Origin: an uncultured Bacteroides sp. | Lineage (GTDB): Bacteria; Bacteroidota; Bacteroidia; Bacteroidales; Bacteroidaceae | Reading direction: 5' to 3' | NCBI GenBank assembly: GCA_900766005.1 | Contig: CAAFTU010000052.1 | Location: forward strand, 1-25,343 | Length of the DNA: 25,343 nucleotides | Shown here: piece after piece, positions 24,266 to 25,343 of the stretch | Layout of the letters: every line of letters starts with the position of its first letter | Position numbering within the stretch: position 1 is the first letter of the stretch | Made by a program: the position numbers and the translations under genes | The notes under the pieces: generated by a model | Databases searched by the model: none | What the model saw: the letters and a program-made list of their open reading frames with translations, nothing else | Told to the model about the DNA's origin: nothing

Positions 24266-24781
24266 TTAAAATGAAAATTCGAAACCAATGCTCAGGTCTT
24301 CAGAGCTCAAGCTCAAACCCGACACGCTGTTACTGTATTTATAATCATCACGATAGCCCAAGAAACCATACTTAGTCACAAAAGCCAGATGTTTTGTCAA
24401 TTCCAAAGCAATACCCGGCTTAGCACCGATTTCAAAACCATTCTTACGGTCGAAACCATCACGCTTGCCAGTAGAAAAACCTAAGCCACCATCCAAGAAC
24501 AGACGAACCATTCCCTTTTGGAAGAAGCTCCAGCGTACATAAGGTGCAATAAAGAACGTATTGGTATCGATATCATGTGAATCAGAATGAGTAAAGCCCA
24601 ATTCAGCAGCTACAGCAAACTGTTCGTTGAAATTGTATCCAAAATCTGGAGCGATAGTAAATTCAGTGCGATCGGCATTATCGTCGTGAGTCATATTGAA
24701 CGTACCACCTACATACATCTGAGCTTTAGCCGACAAAGCAACAAAAGTCATACAGATAATAAATAAAAATCTCATTTTCAT
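24266..24781 (-). CDS. Small outer-membrane beta-barrel protein
   Basis: 171 residues with a clear signal peptide (MKMRFLFIICMTFVALSAKA, cleavage before QMYVGG). The mature sequence shows about eight amphipathic strands (FNMTHDD, FTIAPDFGYNF, FAVAAELGFTHSD, FFIAPYVRWSFF, VRLFLDGGLGFS, and the terminal LSIGFEFSF) and ends in Phe, as small OmpX/OmpA-type barrels do. No ligand can be named. It is monocistronic between hairpin 24197-24229 and a promoter box at 24826-24833 (TAATTTTG, minus strand). Confidence 0.83.
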   Translation of the reverse strand: MKMRFLFIICMTFVALSAKAQMYVGGTFNMTHDDNADRTEFTIAPDFGYNFNEQFAVAAELGFTHSDSHDIDTNTFFIAPYVRWSFFQKGMVRLFLDGGLGFSTGKRDGFDRKNGFEIGAKPGIALELTKHLAFVTKYGFLGYRDDYKYSNSVSGLSLSSEDLSIGFEFSF

Positions 24782-24825
24782 AAAATTACGTTTATAAATA
24801 AATAATAATTAAATAGAATGCAGCG

Positions 24826-24833
24826 CAAAATTA
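24826..24833 (-). promoter_or_regulatory. Candidate promoter box of the small outer-membrane gene
   Basis: TAATTTTG (minus strand) matches TAnnTTTG, 45 nt upstream of the ATG. No -33 TTTG at the usual spacing. Confidence 0.45.
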
Positions 24834-24936
24834 TATTATTTAGCCTTAAAATGTTCACAGAATGCAAAAAATGTATCAAAAAGGACAGTTTTCAAGCAGA
24901 AGTGAACAATGTTGCAGAAAAAGACAATAGAAATCG

Positions 24937-25343
24937 CTAAAGGAGAGGTTGCCTTGCCGGCTTCACCCAATAACCGTTGCCATACCTTGTATGCACCCGC
25001 CTTCCCACCTGTGCCAACAACTTACTGAAGATCAACGGCGTGCAATCCTGCAGCGCGGCCGGATGCTTGCTTCTTAATTGGATATAAATCTGGGCGGCAG
25101 AAAGCAGGTGAGCCCCCTCCTCCCCCGGTTCGGCAAAACAGAAAGCACCCTCCAGGAGTTCTTCGGCAGGCGTCGTGCGGTAAAACGCACGGTTGGCCTG
25201 CTGAATTTTCCCCTCTTCCTCCTTGCTGAACCAGCAGCGGACACCCTGCTCCAATTCCTGTTTCAACTGAGCATACAGCTGTTCATATTCAATCGGTGTG
25301 GAACAGTCGATGGGCTTGTCCACCTCCACACAGATAAAACGGC
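24937..25343 (-). CDS. Partial VirE/VapE-type protein, C-terminal (DUF3874) domain
   Basis: The C-terminal 135 or so codons of a larger gene that runs off the right edge; the frame stays open to base 25343 and the apparent start (a GTG at 25329) is internal. The residues RFICVEVDKPID, EYEQLYAQLKQEL, CWFSKEEEGKIQQANRAFY and QVGRRVHTRYGNGYWV match my recollection of the DUF3874 tail of VirE/VapE-like primase-helicase proteins of Bacteroidota, often found on mobile elements and prophages. The catalytic N-terminal and ATPase parts lie outside the window, so activity cannot be judged. No integrase or repeat marks an element edge here. Confidence 0.65.
   Translation of the reverse strand, partial: RFICVEVDKPIDCSTPIEYEQLYAQLKQELEQGVRCWFSKEEEGKIQQANRAFYRTTPAEELLEGAFCFAEPGEEGAHLLSAAQIYIQLRSKHPAALQDCTPLIFSKLLAQVGRRVHTRYGNGYWVKPARQPLL

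Noticed and set aside
24852..24908. TGTTCAC ... GTGAACA, 7-bp arms 43 nt apart
   Set aside because: Arms are short and far apart, and chance pairing of this size is expected in A/T-rich intergenic DNA.
1..25343. CRISPR arrays, transposases or integrases
   Set aside because: No regularly spaced repeat series and no transposase or recombinase motif was seen in any frame.

Overview
The window looks like chromosomal DNA of a Bacteroides/Phocaeicola-type bacterium (Bacteroidota). The grounds are gene content (fused ThrA, a MetA carrying Glu111, a long LptF/G-type permease, a TonB-dependent receptor, Bacteroidota START-like and DUF134 proteins) and repeated matches to the Bacteroides promoter consensus (-7 TAnnTTTG, sometimes with a -33 TTTG/TTG), with few Shine-Dalgarno-like sequences. 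The species cannot be fixed from sequence alone.

Layout. 1-2960: thrA on the minus strand, preceded by a leader region that encodes a Thr/Met-containing 19-residue peptide. 2960-7805 (+): ansA asparaginase, radA, a COG2509-type FAD dehydrogenase and, overlapping its stop codon, a LuxR-type regulator with a degenerate receiver. 7840-10345 (+): a TonB-dependent receptor whose promoter carries a 20-bp dyad over its -33 element. 10435-14723 (-): a tight operon metA > U32 peptidase/hydroxylase-like protein > SH3/zinc-ribbon membrane lipoprotein > GNAT acetyltransferase, the first three joined by ATGA overlaps. 14904-15074 (+): a 2[4Fe-4S] ferredoxin of only 56 residues, divergent from metA. 15260-20117 (-): a class I aminotransferase, ribBA, an LptF/G-type permease with a long C-terminal extension, and a START-like protein. 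20362-20435: a CAT-anticodon tRNA behind a near-ideal promoter. 20705-21529 (+): a fusion of a DUF134 DNA-binding domain, a Cys4 zinc ribbon and a NifX-like domain with a His-rich tail. 21627-25343: a small lipoprotein (-), a YjbQ-family protein (+), an OMP/potassium-channel pair (-), a second small OMP (-) and, at the right edge, the C-terminal end of a VirE/VapE-type (DUF3874) protein (-).

How the genes work together. thrA and metA belong to the aspartate family (Asp to homoserine to Thr/Met), and the thrA leader contains Thr and Met codons, so translation-dependent attenuation is a natural hypothesis. The LuxR regulator and TonB receptor form a regulator-target pair by position. Convergent genes are separated by good bidirectional hairpin terminators. 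No CRISPR, rRNA, transposase or integrase was seen; apart from the partial DUF3874 gene the window reads as core genome.
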